NCBI GenBank assembly: GCA_033439795.1
Contig: JAUTDP010000003.1
Location: 4,154,001 to 4,218,000 of the forward strand
DNA: 64,000 nucleotides
Direction: 5' to 3'
Source of the DNA: Sordaria brevicollis
Lineage: Eukaryota; Ascomycota; Sordariomycetes; Sordariales; Sordariaceae
This document shows, in pieces, positions 37,317 to 49,124 of the stretch; position 1 is the first letter of the stretch, and the number at the start of each line of letters is the position of its first letter. The notes under the pieces are model-generated. The model did no database searches. It saw only the letters and a list, made by a program, of their open reading frames with translations, and was not told the origin of the DNA. The position numbers were made by a program, and so were the translations under genes.

Positions 37317-37349
37317 GATGTGTTACGAAGAACGCCCTGGGCTACCGTA
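37317..37349 (-). repeat. Right terminal inverted repeat (33 bp)
   Basis: Read inward on the minus strand it begins TACGGTAGCCCAGGGCG, matching the left arm apart from one G-to-A change of the RIP type. It ends the element precisely before the second GACTAG. Confidence 0.85.
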
Positions 37350-37355
37350 GACTAG
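37350..37355. repeat. Target-site duplication, right copy (GACTAG)
   Basis: Directly repeats the hexamer at 25348-25353. It follows the last base of the right terminal inverted repeat without a gap. Confidence 0.75.
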
Positions 37356-37874
37356 TTCACTATGACGCGGTGCGGGTTACAGGGGCTGGCAGGCTATAGC
37401 ATCGCACCAAAAAACTTGGCAATGCGGCAAACCCTTACATAACCCTAACCCCTCAGTATTTGCACTACCACTTACACGAGGGAAACCAATATCATCACGA
37501 ATGAATCAAGAAGTGGAACCATCAAGTTTGATAACAAGTAGAATTAACCGACTAACTTCCTCCTAATGGAGCTTCATAGGGAGTGTGATGTCAAGAACCC
37601 GTAACTAAAATATTACAAAGGAAAATTAGGTGCTCAGTAAAACCAATCGATCCGTATTAACGCAGTCTCTGGGTATCCCTTCCTTTTCATTCCTCCACGG
37701 GTATTTTTTGGACTTGCTTCCTCCTACAATTAGACTGCAATGGGTATCAAATCATGTACCTAGCAGTACTCCTTCCGTTCCGTACTCAAGCATTCAATCA
37801 TTAGTTTTGCAAAGCCAGCTTTCCAGGTCCATCCCAAAGGAAAAAAAAGTCATTTCATCATGCATGGTATGTCT
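37356..37874. other. 3' flank of the HAM1-like gene
   Basis: About 520 bp of normal composition between the large element and the HAM1-like stop codon. It probably holds the 3' untranslated region. No gene supported. Confidence 0.4.
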
Positions 37875-40709
37875 TTAGACACCAACAGCAACGCGGCCAT
37901 TAGGGGCGCTTCCGACAGTCTTCATACCATGGCCGCTAACCGCGGGGTCGCTGGGAAGGTAGTTACCACCGGGAACGTTGAGGCCACCGTTGCCGACGTT
38001 CATGCCAGGGCTGCTGTGGAGCGCGTAGCCGTTGCCAGTACCGTGGGCTGCACCAGTAGTGGCAGTGTGCGGGTTGGTGACGGAATGCGGCTTGCGGACA
38101 ATCTTGGGGGCGCCGGGGATATCGCGGCTCTTTCCAGCAGAACCAATCGAGAAGACGGGACTCTCCCACTTGTCACCCTTGCGAGCGAGCTCCTTGTACT
38201 CAGTGGCCTTGGAGCTGATGCCGCCGGGAAGGCTGATGTGGGGGAAGATGCTGTCCTCCTTGGTAACGGCGTAGTTGAGCTTCTTGTCAGCAACGGCGCC
38301 CTGGGCCTTCTGCTTGCCCTGGAGGATTCTCTTTTGAGCCGCCGTGACGTAGCGGTTGTAGATGTTGGGAGTCTTCTCGGGATGCTCACGAGCCTCGTCA
38401 AGAGCCCTGTCAGCCTCCTGCTTGATCTCGTACAGGATGCTGTCAAGTCTGCTAGCCTGGTCGCGGATGGCCTTCTCGAGAGCCTTCTGGAGACCGGGGC
38501 GGAGAACCTTGAGCATGATGGGCTTGAACAGGTTGAAAAGAAGCTTGTGGTTGGACTTGATCAACTTGATACGCAGGTTCTTGACATCAACGTCCACCTT
38601 GTCGATCTTGAAGAAGTTTTGCCTGTCCTTGGCATCAGCAGATGACATCTTCATCCTAAAGGTGAAGCCATCTCCTTCAAGCAGAATGTTGAGGATGCCA
38701 GTGTCGCTGAGCGATGGGAACCCCTGCTTCCTCTTGATGTAGTAGCTCACATCGCGCAGGTCCATCTGGATACCCGCAACCTTGACGTCGACCGACATAT
38801 GCTTCTTGTTGGCAATCTTCTTGCGACCAAAGCGCATGTAGTTTTCACTAGCAACTTCGAGGACATTGGGCATGAAGTTGTCGCTCTCAAGAACCAGGTT
38901 TTCAATCACAGCATCGATCTGGGGATCAGAGTACTCGATACGGGGAACCGGGATGTAAGCAACATTCTCAAACATGGCGGGAATGATGACATCGGTCAAA
39001 TCCTTGACGAGATGGGGCTTGAAGGTAGGCTTGCCGTTCTCATCGTTGCCAAGGTCGGTGAACAGCTTGTTGAGAGAAGCCGCGAAGTGCTTGTTCTGGG
39101 GGTCCTGATCAAACTGATCGGCCATGAACTTGAGTTCATCAACAATGCGGTCGGTGTGGGCGCGGTACTTGTTGCGGAGAAGGTAGTTGCCGTGGTCGTA
39201 GAGACGGTTCCACTCCTCGTTGGAAGCGTCGTCAAGGATGTAGCCCTCCTCCTGGAGGCAACGGCGGATGAAGCTGTTCAGGGCCTTGAACCAGTTCTTC
39301 AACTCGGGATCCTTGTCGGCATCCTCATAGATGGTGTTGATGGAAGCCCAGAGATCATCGCTGGAAGTTCCGTTGGCGAAGCGCTCGATGAGGGTCTTGA
39401 GATCACCCTCGGCCTGAGCCAAAGCAGTACGGGTATCCTTCACAGTACCAGTGCCTCCCTGAGCAAGTCTGTTGGCGTGGCTACCGTACTCCTCAGCGAG
39501 GTTGAGCAGGGTGGTGATGGCACGCTGGTAATCAGGGTGCTGCTGACATTCAACGACCATTTTCTACACAATATGTTAGTATATTCCTTATGAAACTCGT
39601 ATTTCTAGACATGGACATACCTTCAAGCGCCAGATGGTCTGCTCGCGACGCTCCTGGGGAACCTTCTTGTTGAAGTACTCCCTGGTGCGGGCCTTGTACT
39701 CCTCCTTCTTGTTTTCAGCCTTCTCCCTGGTCTCGGGGTCAAGGTTCTGGTCAAGCTTGCGTTGAGCGACATTGGCCGCAGCGTTGATGCCCTTCTGGGC
39801 GTCAATGCCAGAGTTGGCACCAGTGCGGCCATCGTGAGCAGCGGTGTTGGCCAAGTCCCTGGGGTTGGCAGATCCGTTAGGGTGAGCAGCAGAGGTGGCC
39901 TCGCCCATAACGTGCTTGGCATCCTCCTTGGGATTTCCCTTGTAGAAGTCGTTGAACTTGCTCTTCACCTGATCGCGGGAAAGGTCGGGCTTCTCGTGCC
40001 AAGTGTTGTCGGCAGCGGGCGTATCAATCTGCTGGAGGTCCTCCTGGGAAGGCCTGACGCGGGCGGCCGCGTTGGTGGCAGCATCGCCGGCGATATCCCG
40101 GAGCAAGACAGTGGCATCCTTGACTGGTGTTTGTTAGCATATCTGCCAGAAACATGTCGACATGGTTAGACGGGCAACTTACGCAGCTTGCGGAACTGGC
40201 CGTTGGTGATGATGAGAGTGCCCAAAGTGCGCAATCCCTCGAGGGCCTGGTTGCCATGCTGCTGGGCCTGATCCTTAGTCACAGGGGCACCAGGGACGCT
40301 GACGGCCTTGGGGTCAAACTGCTGTGTCTGCCAGATAAAGTCCTGGAGAAGGTTGCCGTCGTTCTTGGAGAGCAGGAGATTCTTGGCCTGCTTGACGACG
40401 TCCCTGAAATCGGCAACAAGCTGCTGTCCCTCGGTGGAGAGCTTCTTGGATGGGCTTGCGAGAGCCCTGGACTGGAGGAAGCTGTTCAAGGCGACATCGA
40501 TTTGGTCGTTCTACACCAGAATAGTCAGTCATATGCTCCACGTCCAACTGCGACTGTACTTGTCGATGGATAATCCGTACCGATGGAACCTTTCCGCTCT
40601 GGAAAGCGCTGGCAATTCCGTAGAACTGGAGTTTGCGGTTGACATCGGCCTCCTTCTGCTTGGTATCAACCGGTCGGTTGACGTTCGCTTTGCCGTTAAC
40701 TGTCGCCAT
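37875..40709 (-). CDS. HAM1-like protein (BPI/LBP-type lipid-binding fold)
   Basis: Four exons, 40709-40581, 40510-40183, 40123-39621 and 39563-37875, with introns of 70, 59 and 57 nt. The third intron has a TACTAAC branch site. All junctions keep frame; about 882 residues. The N-terminal half is helical, with conserved runs such as DFRDVVKQAKNLLLSKNDGNLLQDFIWQT (about residues 75-105) and VVECQQHPDYQRAITTLL. It resembles the fungal HAM1 N-terminal domain. The C-terminal half (DVKVAGIQMDLRDVSYYIKRKQGFPSL onwards) resembles the HAM1 C-terminal domain, predicted to form a tubular lipid-binding fold. A Gly/His/Asn-rich tail follows. Family members are conserved in filamentous fungi with little functional data; lipid binding is inferred from fold resemblance. 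The start MATVNGKANV is the first ATG before conserved sequence. Confidence 0.85.
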
Positions 40710-42664
40710 CTTGACTGATTATAGAAGGAAGCGCAAATGGAATTAGGATGGTTGTTGGTATGGGTTGCTGGGTATCACAGGAGAACAAAATCGAAAACCG
40801 GTGAAGTGAAGTTGTTGGTAGGATGCTGAAGTATCGAATATCGTTCCCCAAACTTGGAAAAAACAGACGACAATTAAACGCGGACGGGTAGCGGGATGGG
40901 TATCGGGTATTGAGTATTGGGTATCGGGTATCGTAATTCGTTGTTTTGGTACTGAGGAAGAAATTAATTGGGAAGACGAGGTCCAAGTTGAAATTGATGC
41001 GAGTGAAAGAATGGAAATGGAGACGGATGCTGGTGGTATAAGTCGGTTTATAGCAGAAAAGGGACCAAAAGCAGACTTGGGCGATCCCTTCGGGGTGTGT
41101 GTTCGTTGTGTGTGCGTTTCCGGGAGGGCAGCTTGCTTGCAGTGAAGCTTGACGCCAGGGTCTGTCTGGTTGAGTGACGTGGGAGCAACCTTCGGCACGG
41201 AGGGATGGCATGCGTCATAGGGAAGGCACGCAAGACATCGGGGTTGGACAGTCTTTGAGGGAAAGCAGAAAGCCCAGACCTGTTTCCGGGGGGTAGCTCA
41301 AGCAAGAGGGTACGGGCAGCAAGGGGGGTCTACATGTGAAAAAGCAGGGGTGCATGAGAAATCTGTGAAGGAAAAAGAAAAAAAAAGGAATCTGAAAAGT
41401 GACGATGCCATGCCTCTTTCTTTTCCACTTTCTCTTGGTACTTTCCATCGGGAACACCCTTTTCAACCTGTCAATGTACTGCCTAGTAAGGCTAGTGAGC
41501 ACTTAGCAGTCCACCGTAAACGTGCCAGGTGAGGTGATTATCCACTCGATCCCCTTCTTCACGGAGCTGTCTGCCAGACATGGGTGAAGCTCAAGGGACA
41601 CTCCATGGAAAGGTTGGGACTCGGGTGGTAACCGTGACGATCGGTTGAGATATCGACGAGGATCTCGACGCCAATTGGACGGCCGGGGGTGTGTGGACTT
41701 CCACCCAAGCCGATGACCAAGCTTGATGAGATGCACTACGATTCAATACATGCGTCACACCTTCAAACCCTCTCCGAAATATCGAAATGGTCCTTTTCTG
41801 GTTCGTCTTGAAACAAAGACCTTCAGGTGAGGGGCTGGCACACCCCGTGGGCTGCACCGAAATGCACACAAACGGAGCACTTGCGCGACATCGGCAGTGT
41901 GAATCTGTCCTTCATGCCAATTAGACGGCAGTTCAGACGGCCTCAAGATGCTGAATGTGCCCCTTTGTCACCCTCGAGGATATCAGGCCACCCGCTTGTG
42001 CTTGTGTTTTCTTGCTGTCGTGGCCAGCCATCTTGGTGATACAAGAAGCTCGGGTCTGCCTCAACAGGGCAGTCAGGGCAGCACTTAAGCTGGATGCTCC
42101 CCCCCCTCCGTCCAGCCCTGTTTGGATGGACACGATTGCACATCGATCCCATTTCATCTTCCACCATCACAAAGTCCACGCTTTTGTTTCTGCAGCTAGA
42201 AACGAAACAAACCCGAGTATGTAAGCTGCCCTGCCTGACATCGGCATGGAGACCCACACCATGTGCGCTGTCAGGGTCATCTCCGTCTTTCCTGGAACTC
42301 TCCATTGATTATGTCCATCAACATCATCAAAATCAATCCCTTTGATCGATAGTCTCTCGAGTGCCCTGTCAAGACTTTCATCTCATCAACTCGTGACAGA
42401 ATGTGCTAGACACCATGAGTTTGCCTGACGTAACTTTCCGCTATGAAAGGGCATTGGCGCCAATGGCTTATGGCTCAGTTCGAGCACAAGAGGACCAAGG
42501 AGAGCAATTCCGTACTTCTGTTACTAACAACGCCAGAAATCCAAGCAGACAGGTAGACCAGCACAAGATGAGATCGCAAGCCCATGACGTCACAAATTAG
42601 CATGGGACTAGCGGCTTGTGGGTCAATGGCTTGGCGCGCGGCCCAGACTCCCGTCCTCTGGCAC
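40710..42664. other. Gene-free region upstream of the HAM1-like gene
   Basis: Contains the HAM1-like promoter and leader, with a short degenerate GGGTATYGGGTATTGAG repeat around 40,893-40,935. Open frames on both strands are short or overlapping and lack domains. Confidence 0.35.
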
Positions 42665-43017
42665 TTTCAAAACGAGCCCATTAAAACGACTGTACCTCCC
42701 CGCCATCCAAATCCGGCCGGCCTTGGCGTGGCCCACCCTGCTGAACCGCCAAGGTCGGCGCTCGTAGTACCTGTCGCAATCATCACCAAAGTCACGAATG
42801 AAAGTCATCACTTTCAACGTCGACAACGAAGGCTCAAAACACTCTTTTTCGATGAGCCAAATTCTCATTCACACGCGGGGGCCTCTCGCCGGCCCCCTGC
42901 ACCCCCGGAACTAACCCTAACCGCTAACCCTAACCTCTACCGCGGGCGGCTTACACTGCCTGGGGGATACAGTCGTTCTAATAAGAGGTACAGTCGTTTT
43001 AATGGACCCGTTTCAAA
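42665..43017. mobile_element. MITE-like element enclosing telomere-type repeats
   Basis: Arms of about 33 bp, 42665-42698 and 42985-43017, are inverted copies sharing CCATTAAAACGACTGTACC plus flanking TTTxAAA sequence. Just inside the right arm lies a partial second copy (AGTCGTTCTA, 42971-42980). The 353-bp unit has no coding content of its own. No clear target-site duplication is visible, so mobility is inferred. Confidence 0.6.
42911..42935. repeat. Interstitial telomere-type repeats
   Basis: Two CTAACCCTAACC runs separated by CG. CCCTAA is the complement of the fungal telomere unit TTAGGG. Four near-exact units occur here, far from any chromosome end visible in the window. Confidence 0.75.
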
Positions 43018-45233
43018 AAAAGAGAGGGCCACAATCAATGCAACCTCGTCCACTGGCCGCTCCCGCGCATCATACGTATCAAACAACTTGAACAACAAAA
43101 ACAAGCCGAAGACCCTGGAAAAAAGTTGAAGAGGCCATCGGATATCATCGAGCCCCATCAATCACCACACAATGGCCGAGAATCCAAGCCACCCCGACCG
43201 ACTTGCATCATGGTTTTGGCCCGCCATCGCTCGTTTCCAATTCTAATAATTTTGATGCATGCCACAGTTGCCAAGAACCCGACGACCCCGAATGGTTGCT
43301 GATTGTCGGCCACGGCACAATCGGCAGCGAACGGTTTGTGATGGACGATATACCCAAGTGATCATCGATCAACCGTTTTTCTACACCCTCCACGTGAAAG
43401 AAGAGCCTGTGATGGAATGACGATTGTTTGGGTAAACTCGTTTCGTGCGATTTCGGCAACTTTCCTATTCTGTACGGGCCGACATTTGACCGGTAGAGTA
43501 GGTAGGTATGCCGACTGCATTCCATATGTGGATATGAATATTCCCAAGAGTTGCACGGTGGTCATCAGGGGTTTGTATTCACGATGGAGCCACCGGGGTT
43601 CTCTCGAGAAGCGCGGCTTATAAGGCTGGAGCTGTAAGGCGACGTTTAGATAAACTCACGATGTCAACCCTGCTAGGCATTCATAAATCCGGGACCTATG
43701 GCCAGCCCTACCTATACAGGCAAGGACAAGCCCATCCGTGATTTACTTACCGGATCCACGATGAATGGATAGAAAGGCGGAAGATGCACAAATTGTACTC
43801 GGCATCCAGATAGTTTCGTGTCCGAAGAAACAGCATGCTAACACTTTAACACCGATGCATAAAGGAAGGGCGGGCATGGCTTATAACTTGTACTAACAGA
43901 TCTGAGATGAGTGGTGTAGTGGCCGATGATGCTTGGCGTATGTCGAGCCGTCACCGTGATGAGCCCGTTGTCTTACCTCGGTGAACGGAAACAACCAGCT
44001 GGTCTGTGCACTCCTTCGGTCAAGAGAGTCAGTCACATGATCGCGAATCCCAAAATCGACAATCGCGCCACCCACCGTCGCGCCAAGCAAAAACTGGAAG
44101 CCTGGAGAAAGAGAATGACTGGCAGGAACTGGCTGCAGCCTCCAGGATTGGCCATGCGGCGAGATATTGCACCTGTCAAATCGCCTCACGCCGTGTTCCA
44201 GCAGCTCCCCAACAAGCGGCGGGAGTGGACGCCGACTGGAAGGTCAGGGTCGCAAGGTCGCACCCGCCTGGGGGAGTCTTGGGGAGTCCAGGCGATTCTG
44301 CTACTAGTGCAGCAGCGAGCCAGCGACAGTGGGAGACTGGACGGAAATGGAAAGTGGAAGCCCGACCATGCGTGGTGGATGGAATTCTGCATTTGACTTT
44401 CCTCGATCCTTTTTTTGCCCGTCCCTCAGTCGCGTCCTCCAGTCTTGTCTGTCATCTTTATCCACTTTTCTGCCCTTTTCTTCACCTTGGGAGATCACCA
44501 CCTGCAGCGAACAACAAAATACTTTCTGCACGTCCCCCAGCCTTGCCATACGATATACCCAATAGATTTGGTTCAACTGTCGCCGAGCGCCCATTGCGTC
44601 TTTCAGCCTTTCCGATCCGGAACATCTCATCTCCATACATACAAAAAAAAAAAACAGAAAGGTAGCGAGGCAGTACCTTACTTAAACACCAAAAACCCCC
44701 CCTACCCACTCCCGAATTCCGAAACGTGGACCTCCAGAGAGACGCAAAGGCCATCCATTTCGTTGAGGATTCCGCCGAGCGGGATACCCACCGAGAACAA
44801 TTCCACCGAACTAAGAACGGGGCGAGCCCACCTTTTCCGTCGCGCCGCGCCTTTTCTCGGCGCAGGCCTCCCGAAAGCGAAAGAGACCCCAATCCATACT
44901 ATCTTTTTCTCTGCTGAGCCTGCTCCACGAAACTGAAGCTCGATCTTCCGAAACCCACCTTTGCGTCGTCTGCCTTATCACAAAAAGTTCCAAAAAACCG
45001 TATCGATACCCTTGCCTAGTTCCGCCAAACCTACAGCTCGACTAAGCCTTGCGCCCCTCCATCGTCGTCATACGTCGTCGTCCTCCTCCTCTTCTTGTCT
45101 CTCATTTTTATCTGTTACCAGTAATCCTTATACTGTACTATTTGTCAAGGTAAAGTCCAATACGCCGGGCAAGGCAAAGCGAAGACCGAGACCGAGAACG
45201 ACCGAGAGGCGGAAAACAAGACAAGACGGAACC
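43018..45233. other. Upstream region and leader of dot-1
   Basis: About 2.2 kb without a supported gene. The interval from about 44,390 to 45,120 is rich in C and T, typical of Neurospora leaders. An ATG at 44961 is in frame with dot-1 and the frame is open between them, so an N-terminally extended form cannot be excluded. The 91-residue extension is Ser/Arg-rich and unlike Dot1. Confidence 0.4.
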
Positions 45234-46980
45234 ATGAGCATTTTCAACCAAAAATCAAAGTTCAAAATCAAGACCGAGATCCGCACCGTCCGCGAGACCG
45301 TCGAGCGCCCCAAACTCAAATCATCGACATCCTCCTCGAGCATACCCACCAACGGTTCCTCACACCACTCGTCCAACGCCCGCACCGCGGGGGCGGGGTC
45401 ATCGCTATCGCGCGCCTCGTCCACATCCAGACTCAACGGAACCAGCACCGCCTCCAACTCTTCGTCCGCCCGCGCTTCTCTCACCAAGGTCAGCACCACC
45501 TCGCTCTCGCGGCGGGTCCAGAGTTCGTCCCCCAACCCGTCCATCAACGGCGACGGCCGGAGCAGCCGCAAGCGCCGTGCGACCAAGGCCTCTAGCAGAT
45601 CGCCCATCAGCCCGCACTTTAGCGAAGACTCGGATTCGGATAGCAACGGTGACGAGAACTGGGAGGATAACCTTGACGCGCGCAAGCGTCGCAAGCGGGT
45701 ACATGATGGGCGGCCCGTCGACTTGAACCGGAAGCTACGACACCCCAAGATCTGGAAGGGCGATGAGGTCGACCAGGTGGAAAGGGCCCCGGGCTCCGGA
45801 ATAATACATGCGGCCAAGGTCGCCAACCTGGAACTCAAGTGCAAGCCCGCCCTGGGGCTGAAGAACGAGGAAGTTGCTGTGCGGTTGCAATATCCTGGTG
45901 TCAGGCCTCCTGAACGGTGCGTAGTCCTCTTTTTTTTTATTCCATTTACAGGTTTCTCTACCTTTTTCCCTACACTACCTACTACCCCTTCCATTCTTTC
46001 TTAAATGTTGCTCCCCCGTCTTCAAATATTACGTGAAGTTAACATGTCAATTTTGCGCAAATCACAGTTACGAGCTGGTAGAAGGCAAAGACAAGATTGA
46101 CGCCGTCAAGGACATTGAAAAAGTCGTACAACTAGTTGCCTCGACCTATCTTACAGACGATGAAGGCAAAATCTTCCTCGACCACCAGACGGGTATCCTC
46201 CGAAAGCTCGTCAAGAGCAAGAACCGCAACGACGGGCCCGGTTTCAAGGCCGCCCTCCGCGAATACAACGACGAGCTCCTCAAGCTCATGCGCAAGGGCG
46301 TCATCGTCCGCAACCTCGACAAGATGCACGGGATACCGCGCGAGCTGGTCGACTTCATCCTCGACCAGGTGTACGACCGCACCGTGGCCCCCCGGGTCGA
46401 GTTGCTGGCCAAGTACCAGAACGGCAGCGATAATGTCTACGGCGAGCTCAACCACCCTTTTATTTCTGACATTCTCGAGCGGACCAACCTGACCTCGGAC
46501 AAGGTGTTTGTCGATCTCGGTTCAGGCGTCGGCAACGTGACGCTCCAGGCGGCTTTGGAAATTGGATGCGAGAGCTGGGGGTGCGAGATGATGGAGAACG
46601 CGTGCAACCTGGCGGACGCGCAGTACGACGAGTTTCTGGCCCGCTGCCGGCTGTGGGGCGTGAAGCCCGGCCGGGTGCGCCTGGAGAGAGGAGATTTCCG
46701 TAAGAACGACAAGATCCTCGAGGTGCTCAAGCGGGCCGACGTTGTATTGGTCAACAACCAGGCCTTCACGTCGCAGCTCAACGATAATCTGGTCAGCATG
46801 TTCCTGGACCTGAAGATTGGATGCAAGATCATCTCGCTCAAGACGTTTGTGCACGACAACAAGAACGCCGAGAATGATGTGGCCACGTCCATCCTGGATG
46901 TCGAGCACCTTACGTATCCTGAAGGCTATGTCAGCTGGACTGGCGCTAGTGGCACGTATTGTATTTCGACACGGAGGTGA
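45234..46980 (+). CDS. dot-1: Histone H3 lysine-79 methyltransferase Dot1
   Basis: Two exons, 45234-45916 and 46068-46980, with a 151-nt intron (GTGCGT donor, ATCACAG acceptor). The join gives [16 protein letters not shown] and about 531 residues. The N-terminal 170 residues are Ser/Thr/Arg-rich and basic, fitting nucleosome binding. The catalytic part has [15 protein letters not shown] (the D1 loop region), SAM motif [17 protein letters not shown] (about residues 373-388), motif [14 protein letters not shown], and [13 protein letters not shown] with the active-site asparagines. It is not a SET-domain enzyme. It methylates lysine 79 in the globular core of H3 on nucleosomes and affects transcription, silencing boundaries and damage responses. 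The start [13 protein letters not shown] is preceded by ACC. Confidence 0.95.
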
Positions 46981-47675
46981 TGAGAGTGGTCATGCCCAGG
47001 GGGTGTTAGGTTTTGAAGAGGGGGATAAACGAGCTCGTCCCGTTTTGATGGATGGGCTCTTGGGTACCATTAGATGATACCTGGATCATGATATTCGGAG
47101 GGACATTGTGTCTTGTTATTCTAGCATAGCGGCTTCTTGATGATTGCGCGCCTGAAAAAGCGAGCTTGTATCATTCCGCGTTGTTTGGGCTTCGTCCCCT
47201 TCCTCGGCATACGACTAAGATCTCTGTGCCCAAAATAGAGGTGGAAAGGAACTTGAAAGCGATAAGAAATGGAAAGGGTAAAAAGGGAATAGGGAAAGGG
47301 AAAGGGATACCGGTTCTTCATATCAAGTACATACATACCTTTTGTCGTAACAGTCCTCGTGTAGTCAAAATAATACGCTGGCTGTGAAAGCATACAAGCG
47401 AAGATGCCTCCCAATGTCCGAAACTCCTGCGCTATGCCGAACCAATAGTTGCAACCTGTGCCTCCTCTTCCCCTTGTTTATTTTCCCCGTGATATCTCAT
47501 GCGCTGCTGTATCAGGGTGCTGGCAGCTCTTTCCTGGGAGCATCGCTGAAATTCATGTCGTGGCTGGACCCGGTCGTATTGCCCTCGTCTCGTCGTTTTT
47601 ATGCGCCGTCTCGCTACATAGCCCCCTTCACTGCTGGGGGTATGCGCATTCCATATTCTCTCCACATCATTCTCT
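46981..47675. other. Convergent intergenic region (dot-1 / atg-16)
   Basis: The 3' flanks of two convergent genes. A purine-rich GGGAAAGGGAAAGGG-like tract lies at about 47,268-47,310. No gene supported. Confidence 0.4.
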
Positions 47676-48512
47676 TTATCTCCTCCTCGTCGAACCAGAC
47701 GACCGATGACCAGAACCCGACGTCGAATCATTCGCCAGGTTCATAGCCTCCGCCTCCTGCCCAACCCGCTTCATGAAACGGGCTACCAGCTGCTTATTCT
47801 CCGCCTCCATCTCAGAGCGCCGCTTCTCGACAAGATCCAGGTGTGTGTTAAGTACCTGCAACTCATCCTGCACGTCCGCCAACATCTTGCTCTTGGCGCG
47901 CAGCTCTTCCTCGCGGTCTCGGAGTTTGATTGTGAGAGTCTTCCGCTCGGCCGTCAGGGTTTGTAACGTCTTGTTATCAGCTGTCGTCTTGGTCCGCAAG
48001 CGGACGAGTTCCTCTTCTACTACATTGAGTCTTCGTTGGAAGTCGCCTTTGGCGCGGAGGGCTTCGGCTAGATCGACTCGGAGGCGGGCGACAAGGGCGG
48101 ATTCGGCGGCGGTGTTCGGGGAAGTTGTCGTCGGGTCATCGGTCTTGGTGGTGTCTCGGGATTTGTTGGCGCCGCTACTTGTTGAGGAGGACGATAGGTA
48201 GGTCTCGACTTGTTGTTGAAGGGCGGCCTTTTCGGCTTCTAGGACGGATATGCGGTCGAAGAGTTGCTGGCCTGGAGGAAGAGTTGCATGTTCAGGATCA
48301 TGATATTGTTGGTAAATTTAATAAAGGAAGGGGTGAAAGGGAGTTGACGGTGGGATGGATCCAAGGAAGCAAGACAGGACAAGGAAGCAAGGAAACAAGA
48401 CCGGCCGGGACAGGGCAAGCAACTGACAGGTATCCACAAGCTCTCGGTTGACGGGATTCCGCTGGTCGGCATCCACGAGGGATGAAAGGTACTCGTCGCG
48501 CCAGCCGGGCAT
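47676..48512 (-). CDS. atg-16: Autophagy protein Atg16
   Basis: Exon 1 is 48512-48428 and exon 2 is 48271-47676. The 156-nt intron has a GTCAGT donor and a TCCTCCAG acceptor; the product is about 226 residues. The N-terminus MPGWRDEYLSSLVDADQRNP matches the short Atg5-interacting helix of fungal Atg16. The central and C-terminal part is a long coiled coil (RLRVDLAEALRAKGDFQRRL onward, about residues 85-195). It ends in the conserved segment MEAENKQLVARFMKRVGQEAEAMN and a Ser/Gly-rich tail. Atg16 dimerises through the coiled coil and carries the Atg12-Atg5 conjugate to the phagophore for lipidation of Atg8. There is no WD40 domain, as usual in fungi. It is divergently paired with vps-16 across about 610 bp. 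Confidence 0.88.
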
Positions 48513-49124
48513 TTTGTTTGGTTTGGGTTGCGAGTCTGACCTCTAACCGACGATGCGGAGAGAAGGTCCGTAGATGTACAGATAGATGGCTGGGAAGGCG
48601 GGGCTGGGCTCAAACTATCAAGAGGTGGAAATTCGAGAGAATAAGGCTCCGGAAAGTTGGGAATGAGTAAACAAGTGAAAGTTCGTAACCGGCATGATTC
48701 GTTCCTGTGCCGGAGAATGGAGATGATGCAAACATAGCGACGTTGGCCGGACCGGGGAACTTTGTCTTTATTACTTAGCGCAGTTGAGGGGGGGAGCTCA
48801 TGGAGGGGCTTGTGGGGCTGACAACTGGGTACGGTCTCCACACGGTGACTCCACGAGCCAGGCCCGATCAACGACGACGGCAGGGCAGGAGCAGGGGGTT
48901 GTGCGCGCCTGCCAGGTCATCCAAGGAATCTCCGCTAGCGCACCCAGTAACCGCCTGCAGTGCAGCCTGAGCCGGGCAGGTGCCCGCTGTTGGGGACAAC
49001 GACAAGTCGACAACAGGCACCTCCACTTGCACGGGATCTCGTACCTTGCTGTTGGAGAAACACACCTTATGCTCATTCTCACCAACTCTCACTCTCACTC
49101 ACAACATGCAAACATGATGATATA
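48513..49124. promoter_or_regulatory. Shared divergent promoter of atg-16 and vps-16
   Basis: 612 bp between the two start codons. A CTCACTCTCACTCAC tract precedes vps-16 (49,087-49,102). This is the only room for both promoters, so co-regulation is possible but not shown by any site I can name. Confidence 0.45.

Larger units (their letters stand above)
25354..37349. mobile_element. 11,996-bp terminal-inverted-repeat element, heavily RIP-mutated
   Basis: The block is bounded by 33-bp inverted repeats that differ at a single G/A position and is flanked by direct GACTAG hexamers. Between about 25,500 and 37,190 the DNA is extremely AT-rich, nearly lacks CpA and TpG, and keeps CpG. This is the mark of repeat-induced point mutation, which converts CpA to TpA in duplicated DNA. 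No long open frame survives on either strand. Moderately GC stretches (about 25.5-26.3, 30.4-33.9 and 36.4-37.2 kb) alternate with almost pure AT and may be former coding regions. A large DNA transposon is the simplest reading; its superfamily cannot be assigned because no transposase or recombinase motif is legible. Confidence 0.85.

Noticed and set aside
25354..37349. Centromere or telomere-proximal heterochromatin as explanation for the AT block
   Set aside because: Far too short for a Neurospora centromere, with sharp ends, inverted repeats and a target duplication, and ordinary genes on both sides.
37860..40573. Long plus-strand frames at 37860-38645 and 38799-39593
   Set aside because: They are antisense shadows of the four-exon HAM1-like gene, whose spliced frame is coherent.
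42584..43129. 181-codon plus-strand frame
   Set aside because: It runs through the inverted-repeat element and the telomere-type repeats and has no domain.
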